64,000 nucleotides of DNA from Chloroflexota bacterium (GCA_021783095.1 JAJXUG010000003.1:1-64000); one strand, 5' to 3'. Shown: positions 1 to 9,261, counted from the stretch's first letter. Translations and numbers: made by a program. Notes: generated by a model not told the origin, from the letters alone.

Positions 1-139
1 CCGGGGCCGACGAGGCCGGGGCGACCGACGCCGGGGCCGACGTGGCCGGGGCCGGGCTCGGGCTGGCGCTGCCGCCGCACGCGGCCACGACCACGGTCGC
101 CGCCGCGAGGACGGTGAGCACCCGTGACTTGATCTCCAT
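1..139 (-). CDS. Lipoprotein, N-terminal part (runs off the left edge)
   Basis: The ATG at 139 is preceded by a strong Shine-Dalgarno sequence (GGAGGAG). The first 21 residues form a classic lipoprotein signal: a charged start (MEIKSR), a hydrophobic core, then the lipobox VVAAC with the acylated Cys at residue 21, followed by GGSASPSP. The product should be an exported protein anchored by its lipidated Cys, perhaps a solute-binding protein, but the mature domain lies outside the window. After about residue 27 the frame reads an odd Gly/Pro/Val-rich run. The neighbouring frame would read a Pro/Ala/Ser/Thr linker of the kind usual after a lipobox, so a one-base error or frameshift near positions 40-60 is possible. 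Confidence 0.7.
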   Translation of the reverse strand, partial: MEIKSRVLTVLAAATVVVAACGGSASPSPAPATSAPASVAPASSAP

Positions 140-569
140 GCGCTGTCTCCTCCGTGGGGCCTTCACGCCGGCCCCGTACGATTGGCCCGAGGGCACCGAC
201 CGTGTCGGATGCCCGGAGGCCCAAGGCGATGCTCGAGGTGCGTGACTGCGCTCCTCTCGCAGCCTCGCGGGAACGGCGGCGGTGGTTGCCGCGCGCTGAC
301 CCGACGTTGCGGTGTGGATACTACGGCCCCGCCCCCGGATCTGCCCAACCGTTTCTTGTTGGCGGTGGGCAGACAAGCGCGCCGGCATCGGGCCGGCGAT
401 CCTCGGCTCGTGCGTCTGCCGTGCGTCTGCCGTGCGGCGTTGCGCGGTGTGGGCCGCCGGCCGGCGCGCGGACGCCGGAGCCGGCGTCGACCCCTCAAGG
501 CTCGCGGAACCATCGGCAGGACCCGCGCAAGACCGCCCGCACGCCCTCGGCGTACACTCGGAATCAGCC
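140..569. other. Intergenic region with a hairpin and a short tandem repeat
   Basis: I see no credible gene in these 430 bases. Positions 340-373 form a hairpin: TCTGCCCAACCG pairs with CGGTGGGCAGA (one bulged A) around an 11-nt loop. An 11-bp unit, TGCGTCTGCCG, is repeated exactly in tandem at 411-432. The region separates the divergent lipoprotein and sufU, so promoters for both must lie here. A TACACT -10-like box sits at 553-558, 11 nt before the sufU start. Confidence 0.45.
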
Positions 570-965
<396 letters not shown>

Positions 966-994
966 AGCCCGGGCCCCGAGGGAGGCATCGTCCC

Positions 995-2173
995 GTGCCC
1001 GCCACCCCGACCGATCCCCAGACTGCCCCGTCCGCTCGCGAGGTCACGACGGCCGCAGCCGACGCCCTCCGCCGAAGCGCCGCCGCGCTCCTGCTCGACG
1101 TGCGCGAGCCGTCGGAGCGCGAGGTCGTCCACATCCCGGGCTCGCTGCACATCCCGCTCGGCCAGCTGCACCAGCTGGCGGGGCTGTTCCTGCCGGACCC
1201 GGCCCGGCCCATCGTCGCGTTCTGCGCCGTGGGGGTGCGCTCGCTTCGGGCGGCCTCGACCCTGACCGCCATGGGCTATGCCGACGTCGTTTCGATGGCG
1301 GGCGGCATCGAGGCGTGGCAGCGCGAGGGCCGCGACGCGTCGGGGACCGACGGGCTGACCCCCGTCCAGCGCCAGCGGTACAGCCGCCACCTGCTGATCC
1401 CCGAGGTGGGACCGGGTGGGCAGGCGCGGCTGCTGGCGTCGCGGGTGCTGCTCGTGGGCGCGGGCGGGCTGGGCTCGCCGGCGGCGCTGTACCTCGCCGC
1501 GGCGGGCGTGGGCACGCTGGGCATCGTGGACTTCGACGTCGTCGACCTGTCCAACCTCCAGCGCCAGGTGCTCCACACCACCGACCGTGTGGGCGAGCCG
1601 AAGGTGGCGTCGGCGGCGCGGACGATCGGCGCGCTCAACCCCGACGTGCGCGTCGTGGCGCACGAGCTGCTGCTGGGTGCGGACAATGCGGCCGAGGTCA
1701 TCGCGGGCTACGACGTGGTGATCGACGGCACGGACAGCTTCGAGACCCGGTACACGCTCAACGATGCCGCGGTGGCGGCCGGGATCCCGGTCGTGCACGC
1801 CTCGGTGTACCGGTTCGAGGGCCAGCTCACGGTCTTCGTGCCCGGCGGGGGCCCCTGCTACCGGTGCCTGTACCCGTCGGCGCCGCCCCCCGAGCTCGCG
1901 CCCAACTGCTCGGCCGTGGGTGTGCTGGGCGTGGTGCCCGGGATCATGGGGCTGCTCCAGGCGAACGAGGCAATCAAGCTGCTGCTCCGCGTGGGGACGC
2001 CGCTCGTCGGCCGGCTGCTCCTGTTCGACGCGCTCGACGGCGAGTTCCGCGAGCTCGAGATCCGGCGGGACCCGGCGTGCCCGGTGTGCGCTGGGGTTCC
2101 CGGCACACCCTCTGCTGGCGCGTCAACGGCCGCGGCGCCACTGCCCGCCTCCACGCGAGCTCCGGGAGCGTGA
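995..2173 (+). CDS. Rhodanese / ThiF-MoeB-type E1 adenylyltransferase fusion
   Basis: A 392-residue fusion. Residues about 15-115 are a rhodanese domain with active loop CAVGVRS. Residues about 120-365 are a ThiF/MoeB-type E1 enzyme with nucleotide-binding GAGGLGSP, Arg finger SNLQRQ, a PNCSAVGVLG segment holding the predicted acceptor Cys, and a zinc site built from CYRC and CPVC. Such enzymes adenylate the C-terminal Gly-Gly of ubiquitin-like sulfur carriers and load sulfur on them. In MoeZ and MOCS3 the rhodanese is C-terminal; here it is N-terminal. GTG 995 has GGAGG at 981-985, 9 nt upstream. The stop overlaps the next gene's GTG by 4 bp, so the JAMM protease is translationally coupled. 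No sulfur-carrier gene is visible nearby. Confidence 0.9.
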   Translation: MPATPTDPQTAPSAREVTTAAADALRRSAAALLLDVREPSEREVVHIPGSLHIPLGQLHQLAGLFLPDPARPIVAFCAVGVRSLRAASTLTAMGYADVVSMAGGIEAWQREGRDASGTDGLTPVQRQRYSRHLLIPEVGPGGQARLLASRVLLVGAGGLGSPAALYLAAAGVGTLGIVDFDVVDLSNLQRQVLHTTDRVGEPKVASAARTIGALNPDVRVVAHELLLGADNAAEVIAGYDVVIDGTDSFETRYTLNDAAVAAGIPVVHASVYRFEGQLTVFVPGGGPCYRCLYPSAPPPELAPNCSAVGVLGVVPGIMGLLQANEAIKLLLRVGTPLVGRLLLFDALDGEFRELEIRRDPACPVCAGVPGTPSAGASTAAAPLPASTRAPGA

Positions 2174-2664
2174 GCGCGGATCCCGAGCCGCGGGTGCGCC
2201 TCCCGCGCGCCATGGCCGAGGCGATCGCCCGCCACGCCCGCGAGGCGCGCCCGAACGAGTCGTGCGGCCTCATCGTCGGGTCGGCGCTCGAGGGTGAGGG
2301 CGGCGTGGCGCTCCGCTACGTGCGCTGCCGGAACGCGGCCACCTCCCGGTCGCGGTATGTCGTGCACCGCGACGACCTGCTGGCCGTGCTCGCGGAGCTG
2401 GACCGCTCGGGCGAGGAGCTGTGGGGCGTCGTCCACTCGCACGTCCGGTCGGCTGCGATGCCGTCCGCGACCGATGTCGGCGAGGCGGCCTGGCCGTCGG
2501 CGGTGTACCTGCTCGTGTCGCTTGCCGACGATCGGGACGACCGGACCCCCGAGTCCCCCCTCCCGGACGTCCGCGCCTGGCGGATCGCGGGCGGCGCCGC
2601 GCGGGAGCTCGCGCTTGACATCCATGGCGACATCCGCGACGAGGTCCGCGAGGCGGTGCGGTGA
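2170..2664 (+). CDS. JAMM (Mov34/MPN+) metalloprotease, Mec+ type
   Basis: A 164-residue single-domain zinc peptidase of family M67. It carries the catalytic Glu in NESCGLIVG and the JAMM zinc signature H-S-H, then S and D (HSHVRSAAMPSATD). In actinobacteria the Mec+ relative clips the amino acid added to a thiocarboxylated carrier (CysO), and other relatives process carriers for molybdopterin or thiamine synthesis. Coupling to the E1-rhodanese gene by a GTGA overlap supports a sulfur-carrier role here, but the carrier itself is not seen. The start is GTG 2170. Confidence 0.88.
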   Translation: MSADPEPRVRLPRAMAEAIARHAREARPNESCGLIVGSALEGEGGVALRYVRCRNAATSRSRYVVHRDDLLAVLAELDRSGEELWGVVHSHVRSAAMPSATDVGEAAWPSAVYLLVSLADDRDDRTPESPLPDVRAWRIAGGAARELALDIHGDIRDEVREAVR

Positions 2665-3077
2665 GCGGCCGGCTGGCGTGGGTCGTGGCGGGGTTCGCGG
2701 CGATGGCGGTGGGCACGCTCGCGGGCTGGAACGCCGGGCTGTTCGAGGCGGTCGCACAGCCGCCGGCGCTCGTCCGCGCCCTGCTGGTGTCCGCGATGGT
2801 GCTGGTCGCCCTGCGCCTCCTGGCCGAGGCGATCCGGCGCATCGACGCGAGCCGCCACGTCGCCCCCGGCACCGCCGACGCCCGCGACCTCGCGGCCCTC
2901 ATCCGGGGCGTCCGGCTCGTCTTCCTCGCCGTGGCTGCGGCCTCGGCTGCGGGAGGCTGGCTCCTGGGCAGCGCGCTGCCCATCGTGACCGCGCTGCTGA
3001 TCGCGGGCGTGGACGTGGTCGAGACCGGGTTCCTCCTGATCGTTGTGTCGCTGCGCGGCGAGCGGCCGGCGGACTGA
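2661..3077 (+). CDS. Small integral membrane protein
   Basis: A 138-residue protein with about four hydrophobic segments (residues 5-25, 38-55, 82-105 and 107-130) and a short basic loop with ARDLAAL in the middle. The GTG start overlaps the stop of the JAMM gene (GTGA), so it is the last gene of the sufU-adjacent operon. I recognise no family. A membrane partner or an unrelated passenger are both possible. Confidence 0.7.
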   Translation: MSGRLAWVVAGFAAMAVGTLAGWNAGLFEAVAQPPALVRALLVSAMVLVALRLLAEAIRRIDASRHVAPGTADARDLAALIRGVRLVFLAVAAASAAGGWLLGSALPIVTALLIAGVDVVETGFLLIVVSLRGERPAD

Positions 3078-3093
3078 GCGGCGCGCTCCTGCC

Positions 3094-3117
3094 GCCGGCG
3101 GCTGCCCGCCCGCCGGC
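3094..3117. terminator. GC-rich hairpin between convergent genes
   Basis: GCCGGCGG at 3094-3101 pairs with CCGCCGGC at 3110-3117 across an 8-nt loop. It sits in the 40-bp gap between convergent genes, and its right arm touches the stop codon of the minus-strand USP gene. There is no T-run, so it could be a bidirectional, non-canonical terminator. Confidence 0.45.
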
Positions 3118-4019
3118 TACGAGGCGGCGCGGACGATCAGCACCGAGGAGCGTGCGTGGAGCAGCACGTTGCGCGCCACGCTGCCGAGGAGCAGACGCGC
3201 CAGGCCGGTGTGGCCGCGGGTCCCCATCACGATGGTGCCGGACGTGTGGGCCGCCGCGTACCGGACGATCTCGCCGGCCGGGTCGCCCTCGAGCGGCACC
3301 GCCTCCGCCTGGAGGCCCGCGTCCGCGAGGCGGCGCGCCGCAGCACGCACCTCCGCCGCGGACGAGTCGCGCGCGGCGTCGACCGACCGGGTGTAGGACT
3401 CGAGGACCTGGTCGTACAGGCCGGGCGTGAAGCCGGCGGCGACCGGCACGGCCACCTCGGCCACGTTGAGGACGTCGACCTGCGCACCCGCGAACATCGG
3501 CCAGCCGGCCAAGAGCGACTCCGCCCGGCGAGACTGCGCGGAGCCGTCGTCCGCGAACGCAACGCGGCCGATCTCCGTGCCTCGCGCAACGAGCACCGGG
3601 CACGGCGCGTGGTCGACGACCTCGGCGGCGGTGCTGCCGAGGACCATCGTGGAGATGGTGCCGTGGCCGCGGCTCCCGACGACGACGAGATCGGCGTTCA
3701 TCCCGCTCGCCTCGTCCACGATCGAGGATGCAGGACGGCCTCGGACGAGGAACCCGTCCACGATGAGGCCGTCGCGTCGGACGGCCGTCTCGGCGCGCCC
3801 GATGGCCTCGCGCAGGCGACGGGCGTCCTGCTCCTCCTCAAAGGCGAGGTTCGAGCTGGCGTCGCCGGCGGCGGCGTACGAGAGCGCGAGGGCGTCGACG
3901 AAGGGCTGGAGCACGGCCACGACGCGGACCGCGGAATCCGGGGGCAGGGTCAGCGAGGCGACGAGCGCCGTGGCCCGGTCACTGCAGACCGAGCCGTCAA
4001 CCGCGAGCAGGATGCGCAT
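3117..4019 (-). CDS. Tandem-domain universal stress protein (UspA family)
   Basis: A 300-residue cytosolic protein made of two Usp domains (about 1-140 and 150-298). Each ends in the ATP-binding signature G-2x-G-9x-(S/T): GSRGHGTISTMVLGST in the first and GTRGHTGLARLLLGS in the second. Tandem Usps bind ATP and are linked to stress and dormancy responses; no catalytic activity can be assigned. The start at 4019 (MRILLAVDGS) has GGAGG seven bases upstream. The gene stands alone between a convergent membrane gene and an upstream nucleoside hydrolase. Confidence 0.92.
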   Translation of the reverse strand: MRILLAVDGSVCSDRATALVASLTLPPDSAVRVVAVLQPFVDALALSYAAAGDASSNLAFEEEQDARRLREAIGRAETAVRRDGLIVDGFLVRGRPASSIVDEASGMNADLVVVGSRGHGTISTMVLGSTAAEVVDHAPCPVLVARGTEIGRVAFADDGSAQSRRAESLLAGWPMFAGAQVDVLNVAEVAVPVAAGFTPGLYDQVLESYTRSVDAARDSSAAEVRAAARRLADAGLQAEAVPLEGDPAGEIVRYAAAHTSGTIVMGTRGHTGLARLLLGSVARNVLLHARSSVLIVRAAS

Positions 4020-4181
4020 CGAATCCCTCCGATCTCGCTCCATCGTCGTCATGCCGGGGCGCGACAGGATCGGCCGAACGTCCCGAAAGGCGGGCCGCTT
4101 GGCGACGGCCCTTGCCGACATCGCCGCGCTGGCGCCGAGTGGCGCTGCCGGGCGCCGCTCGAGCGCGTGCTCTCTCCGCCG

Positions 4182-5192
4182 CTACCGGCTGCGCGCCGCC
4201 GCGAGCCCGCCGACGCGCTCGACCAGGCGTGCCAGGAAGACCTCGGCATCGGCCGCCACCACCACATCGGCATTCGGACGGCGCCCCGTCGTGTGCCGCC
4301 AGTCGGCGATCGTCTGGCCGTCGCCCGGGCCGTGGCTGGCGTCCACGTCGACAGACGCCGGCTCCGTCCGGACCAGGGCGGGGTCCAGGGCCGCGGCGAC
4401 GACGAACGGGTCGTGCACGAAGGCGCCGTAGAAGCCGTCGTACCGGGCGTGGAACTCGAAGTAGAAGCGCAGCGCGTCGCTGGCGAAGTCGGTGACCGGG
4501 CCACGGCCACCGGCGGCCAGCAGGTCAAGGTGCGTGGGCAGCAGCCGGGCGCCCTCGGTGACGTCGAGGCCCATGATCATCGCCCGCGGCTGCGCCTCGT
4601 CTGCGTCGACGGCCGTTTGCCACGCGCCGAGGGCGATCCGCGCCGCCTCCGGGTCGCAGTGGATGTTCCACTCGCTCACCGGCGTCGTGTTGCCGGGCAC
4701 GCGGAACGCACCCGCCATCGCGATCCAGCGGTGCAGGAGGCTGGGCAGGCGGGGCTCGGCGAGCACGGCCACGGCGAGGTTCGTCAGGGGCCCGAGCGTG
4801 ACGAGCGTGAGCTCGCCGGGGCGGCGCCGGGCCGCGTCGACCATGACGTCCGGGCCGTAGCGGGCCGACCGCTGACCCGCAGGCTCGGGCAGCGTGGCGT
4901 AGCCCAGCCCGTGCGGCCCGTGGGTCTCGGGCGTCGTCTCGAGCGGGCGCAGCAGGGGCGCGCCACGGCCTCCGGCCACCTCGACCTCGCACCCGGCGAG
5001 CTCGAGGACGGCGCGCGTGTTCCGCTCGGTGTCCTCGACCGGCGCGTTGCCGTGGAGCGCGGTGACCGCCACCAGCTCGGCTTCGGGGCTCGCGGCCGCG
5101 TACAGGAGCGCGAGGGCGTCGTCGATGCCGGTGTCGACGTCGAGCAGCAGCGGGACGCGGGGTTGCGAGCCGTCGCGACCGTCGTTGCCCAT
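4182..5192 (-). CDS. Inosine-uridine preferring nucleoside hydrolase
   Basis: A 336-residue member of the IUNH family, which hydrolyses the N-glycosidic bond of nucleosides to free base and ribose using a Ca2+ ion. The calcium-binding N-terminal motif DVDTGIDDALALL is intact, as are the NIHCDPEAA segment and the C-terminal HDPFVVAAALDP motif with the catalytic-region His. The ATG at 5192 lies 14 bp after the stop of the upstream DUF885 gene, so the two are probably co-transcribed. Substrate preference cannot be read from the sequence. Ribose from this enzyme could feed the pentose-phosphate steps of the microcompartment operon 15 kb away, but that link is speculative. Confidence 0.9.
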   Translation of the reverse strand: MGNDGRDGSQPRVPLLLDVDTGIDDALALLYAAASPEAELVAVTALHGNAPVEDTERNTRAVLELAGCEVEVAGGRGAPLLRPLETTPETHGPHGLGYATLPEPAGQRSARYGPDVMVDAARRRPGELTLVTLGPLTNLAVAVLAEPRLPSLLHRWIAMAGAFRVPGNTTPVSEWNIHCDPEAARIALGAWQTAVDADEAQPRAMIMGLDVTEGARLLPTHLDLLAAGGRGPVTDFASDALRFYFEFHARYDGFYGAFVHDPFVVAAALDPALVRTEPASVDVDASHGPGDGQTIADWRHTTGRRPNADVVVAADAEVFLARLVERVGGLAAARSR

Positions 5193-5206
5193 CGGGATGC
5201 GCGCCG

Positions 5207-6862
5207 TCAGCGCAGCGTGGCCATGACCGCGCGGTCGGCGAGGCCCAGCGGCAGCGAGCCCGACGACGCCAGCGCATCGTGGAAGCCGCGGATCTCGCCC
5301 ACCGGCACCTCCGCCGGGCTGACGCCGGCGAACCCGCGCGCCGCGAGGTACCGCTCGCGGATGGCGAGGATCTCGACGCAGCCCGTGAGGTACGAGGAGG
5401 CCTGGGTCGGCCAGGCGCAGTAGCGGCCGACCTCCGCCTTCGCGACGGGCTCGGGGAGGGCGGCCCGCTCGACCATGAACGCGACGGCCTCGTCGTGGCT
5501 CATCTCGCCCAGGTGGAGCGAGGTGTCCACCACGATCCGCGCGGCCCGGAACAGGGTGGCGTTGAGGTGCTGGAGGACGTGGAGCGGGTCCTCGAAGAAG
5601 CTGCGCTCCCGCATCACGCGCTCGGCATAGAGGGCCCAGCCCTCGTTGAAGTACGGCGTCGAGTACACGCGCCGCACCGTGGACGGGTTCCGCTTGCGCA
5701 TCACCATGTGCCAGTGGTGCCCCGGGTACGCCTCGTGGACCGCGGTGGTGGGGATGCCGCCGTAGGAGTTGTTCGAGAGGCGGGCCTGGACCTCCTCCTC
5801 GGATGCGCCGTCGGGGGCGAAGGGGACGAAGAAGTGGCCGCGCTGGCGGTCCGAGAAGGCGGGCGGCCCGATGTACGACGCCACGCCGAGGACGGGCCGC
5901 TGGAAGACGGGCGAGGGGACGACCGCGCAGTCCTCGCCATCGGGGAGCGTGACGAGGCCCGTCCCCGCCAGGAAGTCGTGCGCCTTGGCGGTCCACGCCG
6001 TGTAGGCCTCGAGCATGGCGCGCTCGGTGGGCGGGTGGTTGGCGTCGTCCTCGCGCAGGACCTCGACATAGTCGGCGTTGCCGGTGGCGTCGCGGGCCAG
6101 GGTGGCCATCTCGGCGTCGAGGCGCTCCAGCTCGGCCTGGCCGCGATCCCGGAGCGAGCGGGCGTCGTACGGGAGGACCTCTCGCTCGCGGAGCACGCGG
6201 GAGTACGCGTCCTCGCCCAGCTGCCAGCTGCCATGGGCCCGTGGGAGCAGCGCTTCGAGGTGGGCGACGTAGCGGTCGAGGTGGGGTGCTGCCTGCTCGC
6301 CGGCGGTGCGGAGCCGCTCCCGCGCGGCCGGGTCCTCCACATCGCGCCAGACGAGGTCGCGGACGTACCGGGCGCCCCCGCGCGCCGCGCCCAGCCCTCG
6401 CTCCACGATGAGCGGGTGGGCGAGGGCGGGGTCGAGGTTCGCGATCCCGGCGTCGACGACGCGCCCGACCTGCTCCAGGCGCGCAGCGGCCGCGTCCACG
6501 AGGTCCGCCTCGGGCCGGAGCCGGTGCAGGAACAGGATGAACAGGCCGCTCGTGATGGGTCCGGAGTACGTCACGGGGTCGCGCCGCCACTGCTCGAACG
6601 GCGCCACGATGAGCCGGCCGCGGAGCACCGACCGCGCGAGGTCGCGATCGATCGCCTCGTCGGGGGCGAGGCCGTCCTCGGCGATCGCGTCGAGGCGGGC
6701 CAGGAGCGCCGCGGCGGAGGCGTCGCGGGCTGCGAACGCATCGGCTGACAGGTCGTCGAGCTGCTCGTCGAACTCGGTCCTCCCGACCTGGGAGGCAGTC
6801 ACCGGCGAGGCCGCGAAATCGGCCGCGAGGAGGTCGGCGAGGGCGACGGAGAGGTCGGGCAT
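5207..6862 (-). CDS. DUF885 family metallopeptidase-like protein
   Basis: A 551-residue protein of the DUF885 family, putative zinc carboxypeptidases. The zinc motif HEAYPGHHWH (HExxxH form) sits near residue 385, with a downstream NEGWALYAERVM helix whose Glu is the likely third ligand. No signal peptide is seen when the start is set at MPDLSVALADLL (6862). An upstream in-frame extension is possible but has no family similarity. The nucleoside hydrolase follows 14 bp downstream. Substrates of this family are poorly known. Confidence 0.85.
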   Translation of the reverse strand: MPDLSVALADLLAADFAASPVTASQVGRTEFDEQLDDLSADAFAARDASAAALLARLDAIAEDGLAPDEAIDRDLARSVLRGRLIVAPFEQWRRDPVTYSGPITSGLFILFLHRLRPEADLVDAAAARLEQVGRVVDAGIANLDPALAHPLIVERGLGAARGGARYVRDLVWRDVEDPAARERLRTAGEQAAPHLDRYVAHLEALLPRAHGSWQLGEDAYSRVLREREVLPYDARSLRDRGQAELERLDAEMATLARDATGNADYVEVLREDDANHPPTERAMLEAYTAWTAKAHDFLAGTGLVTLPDGEDCAVVPSPVFQRPVLGVASYIGPPAFSDRQRGHFFVPFAPDGASEEEVQARLSNNSYGGIPTTAVHEAYPGHHWHMVMRKRNPSTVRRVYSTPYFNEGWALYAERVMRERSFFEDPLHVLQHLNATLFRAARIVVDTSLHLGEMSHDEAVAFMVERAALPEPVAKAEVGRYCAWPTQASSYLTGCVEILAIRERYLAARGFAGVSPAEVPVGEIRGFHDALASSGSLPLGLADRAVMATLR

Positions 6863-7027
6863 CGTGGCTCCGATGGCGGGGCGATCGGCCACAGCGTACG
6901 CGGAGCGAGGGTGCGCCGCTGCGCGTTCGCAGTGCGTCCCGCGACAGCTCGCCCGCTTCGCCCGTTGATGCGTGGCACGCGGCAATCGGCCCGACAGCGG
7001 GCTCGTCCGCCGGCTCAGCCGATGTGC

Positions 7028-7900
7028 TCAGGGCGCCTTGGGCGAGACCATGCGACAGCGGTCGCGGAGCGGGCAGATGTCGTGCGCCGGACGCTGCGCG
7101 TGGCAGGTCTCCCGCCCGTGGTGGATGAGCAGCACGTGGGCGGCGTACATGTGCTCGCCGTCGACGAGCTCGAGGAACAGGTCGTGCGCCTGGTCCGCCG
7201 TGGCCTTCTCGGGGATGAGCCCGATGCGCTTCGACACCCGCTCCACGTGGCGGTCGACGGCCATCACCGGCGCCCCGAAGCAGAACGCCAGCACGATCGA
7301 CGCGGTCTTCTTGCCGATCCCGTCGATGGAGGTCAGCCAATCGCGCGCCTCGAGGACCGGCAGCTCAGCGAGGAACTCGAGGTCGTACGCGCCGCGCTCC
7401 TCGCGGATCCTGGCGAGGGTTGCCTGGAGGCGGGGCGCCTTCTGCGGCGCCAGGCCGCCGGGCCGGATGACGTCGATGAGCTCCGGCAGGGGGGCGTTCT
7501 CAACGCGAGACCAGTCGGGCGGGGGCGCGGTGGACAGGCCGTCGCCGCCCCAGCCGATACCGGGGCGGTGCTCCTCCGGCGCTCGTTCGGACGGGTAGGC
7601 GGCGCGCAGCGCCTCGTACGCCTTCTCCGCGTTCACGTCGGCCGTGTTCTGGGTCAGGATCGTGAGGATCAGCTCGCTCACGGGGTCCAGCCGGCGCTCC
7701 CAGTGCTGCGGCCCGTACCGCTCGGTGAGCCCGTCGAGCACGAACGGGACGAGCCCGGGGCGATACCGGCGCAGGTACGATGCCCACTTCTTCGCGGGGT
7801 CGGGCGCGCGGCGCTTCTTCGGCGCGGGCTTTCTGGCCGCGGGCCTCGTGGGCTGCGCCGTCGTGGCCGCCTTCGGCGAAGGGGACTTCGCGGGTGTCAC
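7028..7900 (-). CDS. nth: Endonuclease III-like DNA glycosylase, cluster ligand altered
   Basis: A 290-residue HhH-GPD base-excision repair glycosylase/AP lyase. An Ala/Pro/Lys-rich tail (residues 1-38) precedes the catalytic core. The helix-hairpin-helix reads IDGIGKKTA, with the catalytic Lys, and the catalytic Asp is in AVDRHVERV. Endonuclease III normally ends in a [4Fe-4S] motif C-x6-C-x2-C-x5-C. Here it reads C-x6-H-x2-C-x5-C (CHAQRPAHDICPLRDRC), so His replaces the second Cys. The start is GTG 7900, with a GGAG upstream. Substrate range (oxidised pyrimidines or other lesions) is inferred from the family. Confidence 0.88.
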   Translation of the reverse strand: MTPAKSPSPKAATTAQPTRPAARKPAPKKRRAPDPAKKWASYLRRYRPGLVPFVLDGLTERYGPQHWERRLDPVSELILTILTQNTADVNAEKAYEALRAAYPSERAPEEHRPGIGWGGDGLSTAPPPDWSRVENAPLPELIDVIRPGGLAPQKAPRLQATLARIREERGAYDLEFLAELPVLEARDWLTSIDGIGKKTASIVLAFCFGAPVMAVDRHVERVSKRIGLIPEKATADQAHDLFLELVDGEHMYAAHVLLIHHGRETCHAQRPAHDICPLRDRCRMVSPKAP

Positions 7901-8135
7901 CAGATCGTCTCCACATCGCAGAGGCCAATGAGCAGTCGATGGTACGCCGCCGGCGATCTGACTCCCGCAAGGCTCGTTCGCGTCGGCGCAGAGGGCGGCT
8001 GTCCAACGGACGCACCGCGCGCGTGGACCCAGGCCATGACATCGCGACGATCATCCTGACGGAGTGGATGTGGGAGTCGGGCAATCCGCCGGCTATCCAT
8101 CGCGAGCTCCTGGGGGCGTCGCGCGCCGCGCTCGC

Positions 8136-9227
8136 CTAGATGCTTCGGGCCAGGCGCTCCCCGCACGCGACGAGCGGCGCTGCGCCCGCGGCGATCGCCT
8201 CGGCGAGCGAGATCGGCGGGTCCGAGGCGCCGACGGCCCGGGCGCCCACCGCCGCCAGCGCCTCGATCCCCTCCGGCGTCACGCTGCCGCCAACCGCGAT
8301 GCAGGGCACGCCTGCCGCCTTCGCCCGCCGCGCTACGCCCAGCGCCGTCTTGCCGAACGCGGTCTGGGCATCGATGCGCCCCTCGCCCGTGAGCACGAGG
8401 TCGGCCTCGGCAAGCGCGGCTTCGAACCCGGCCGCCTCCATGACGAGCTCGACGCCGGGCTGGAGCTCCAGCGAGCCCAGTCGATCGGCGAGGCACAGGA
8501 GGCCGAAGCCGACGCCACCAGCGGCACCGGCGCCCGCGGTATCGCGCTCGGCGCGGCCCGTCGCGGCCTCCAGCGCATCGGCCCAGCTCGCCAGCCGCTC
8601 GTCGAGGCGCGCCACGTCCTCCGGGGAGGCGCCCTTCTGCGGCCCATAGACGGCGGCAGCGCCGTGCGCACCGAGGAGCGGGTTGGTCACGTCGCACGCC
8701 ACGCGCAGGTGCAGCTCGGCGAGGCGCGGGTCGAGGCCGCCCAGGTCGACAGTGGCGAGGTCGTCCGACACCCGAGCGCCCAGCGCCGCCAGCAGTCCCG
8801 CAGCGCCGTCGGTCGTGGCGCTGCCGCCGATCCCGAGCACCACGTCGCGGATCCCCGCGTCGAGCGCCGCGCGCAGCAGGTCGCCCGTCCCCGCGCTCGT
8901 GGCGCGCGTCGCGTCGCGATCCTCGGCCGCCACGCGCGACAGCCCGGACGCCGCGGCCATCTCGACCACGGCGGCCGAGGCGTCATTGCGGACGAGCCAG
9001 GGTGCACAGATCGACCGGCCCAGCGGGTCGCGCACGACCGCTTCGCGTCGCTGCCAGCCGCCGGCCGCCTCGATCGCGACCAGCGTCCCCTCGCCGCCGT
9101 CGGCCAGCGGCGCCAGCCGGACCTCGTCCCCGGGCCGCGCCCGCCGCCAGCCCTCGGACAGCGCCTTCGCCACTTCCACGCTGGTGAGCGTGCCCTTGTA
9201 CGAGTCGGGAGCGATCAGGACGCGCAT
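8136..9227 (-). CDS. glxK: Glycerate kinase (GarK/GlxK family)
   Basis: A 363-residue glycerate kinase. The N-terminus MRVLIAPDSYKGTLTS, the PLADGGEGT segment, GIGGSATTDGAAG and the late LTGEGRIDAQTAFGKT motif are all family hallmarks. The enzyme phosphorylates D-glycerate, usually to 2-phosphoglycerate. It lies 34 bp downstream of the GpgS-type fusion gene on the same strand, so it is probably the last gene of that operon. That context suggests recycling of glycerate released from, or withheld from, glycerate-sugar solutes, rather than the glucarate or glyoxylate pathways. Confidence 0.92.
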   Translation of the reverse strand: MRVLIAPDSYKGTLTSVEVAKALSEGWRRARPGDEVRLAPLADGGEGTLVAIEAAGGWQRREAVVRDPLGRSICAPWLVRNDASAAVVEMAAASGLSRVAAEDRDATRATSAGTGDLLRAALDAGIRDVVLGIGGSATTDGAAGLLAALGARVSDDLATVDLGGLDPRLAELHLRVACDVTNPLLGAHGAAAVYGPQKGASPEDVARLDERLASWADALEAATGRAERDTAGAGAAGGVGFGLLCLADRLGSLELQPGVELVMEAAGFEAALAEADLVLTGEGRIDAQTAFGKTALGVARRAKAAGVPCIAVGGSVTPEGIEALAAVGARAVGASDPPISLAEAIAAGAAPLVACGERLARSI

Positions 9228-9261
9228 CGCCGCGCGCGCCTGTCCCCGGCCGGTGCTCGCC

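Noticed and set aside
5193-7340. A very long open frame (over 1000 codons) running through the nucleoside hydrolase on the minus strand
   Set aside because: Only its last third encodes the hydrolase. The upstream part is an Arg/Pro/Ala-rich shadow of the DUF885 and endonuclease III genes.
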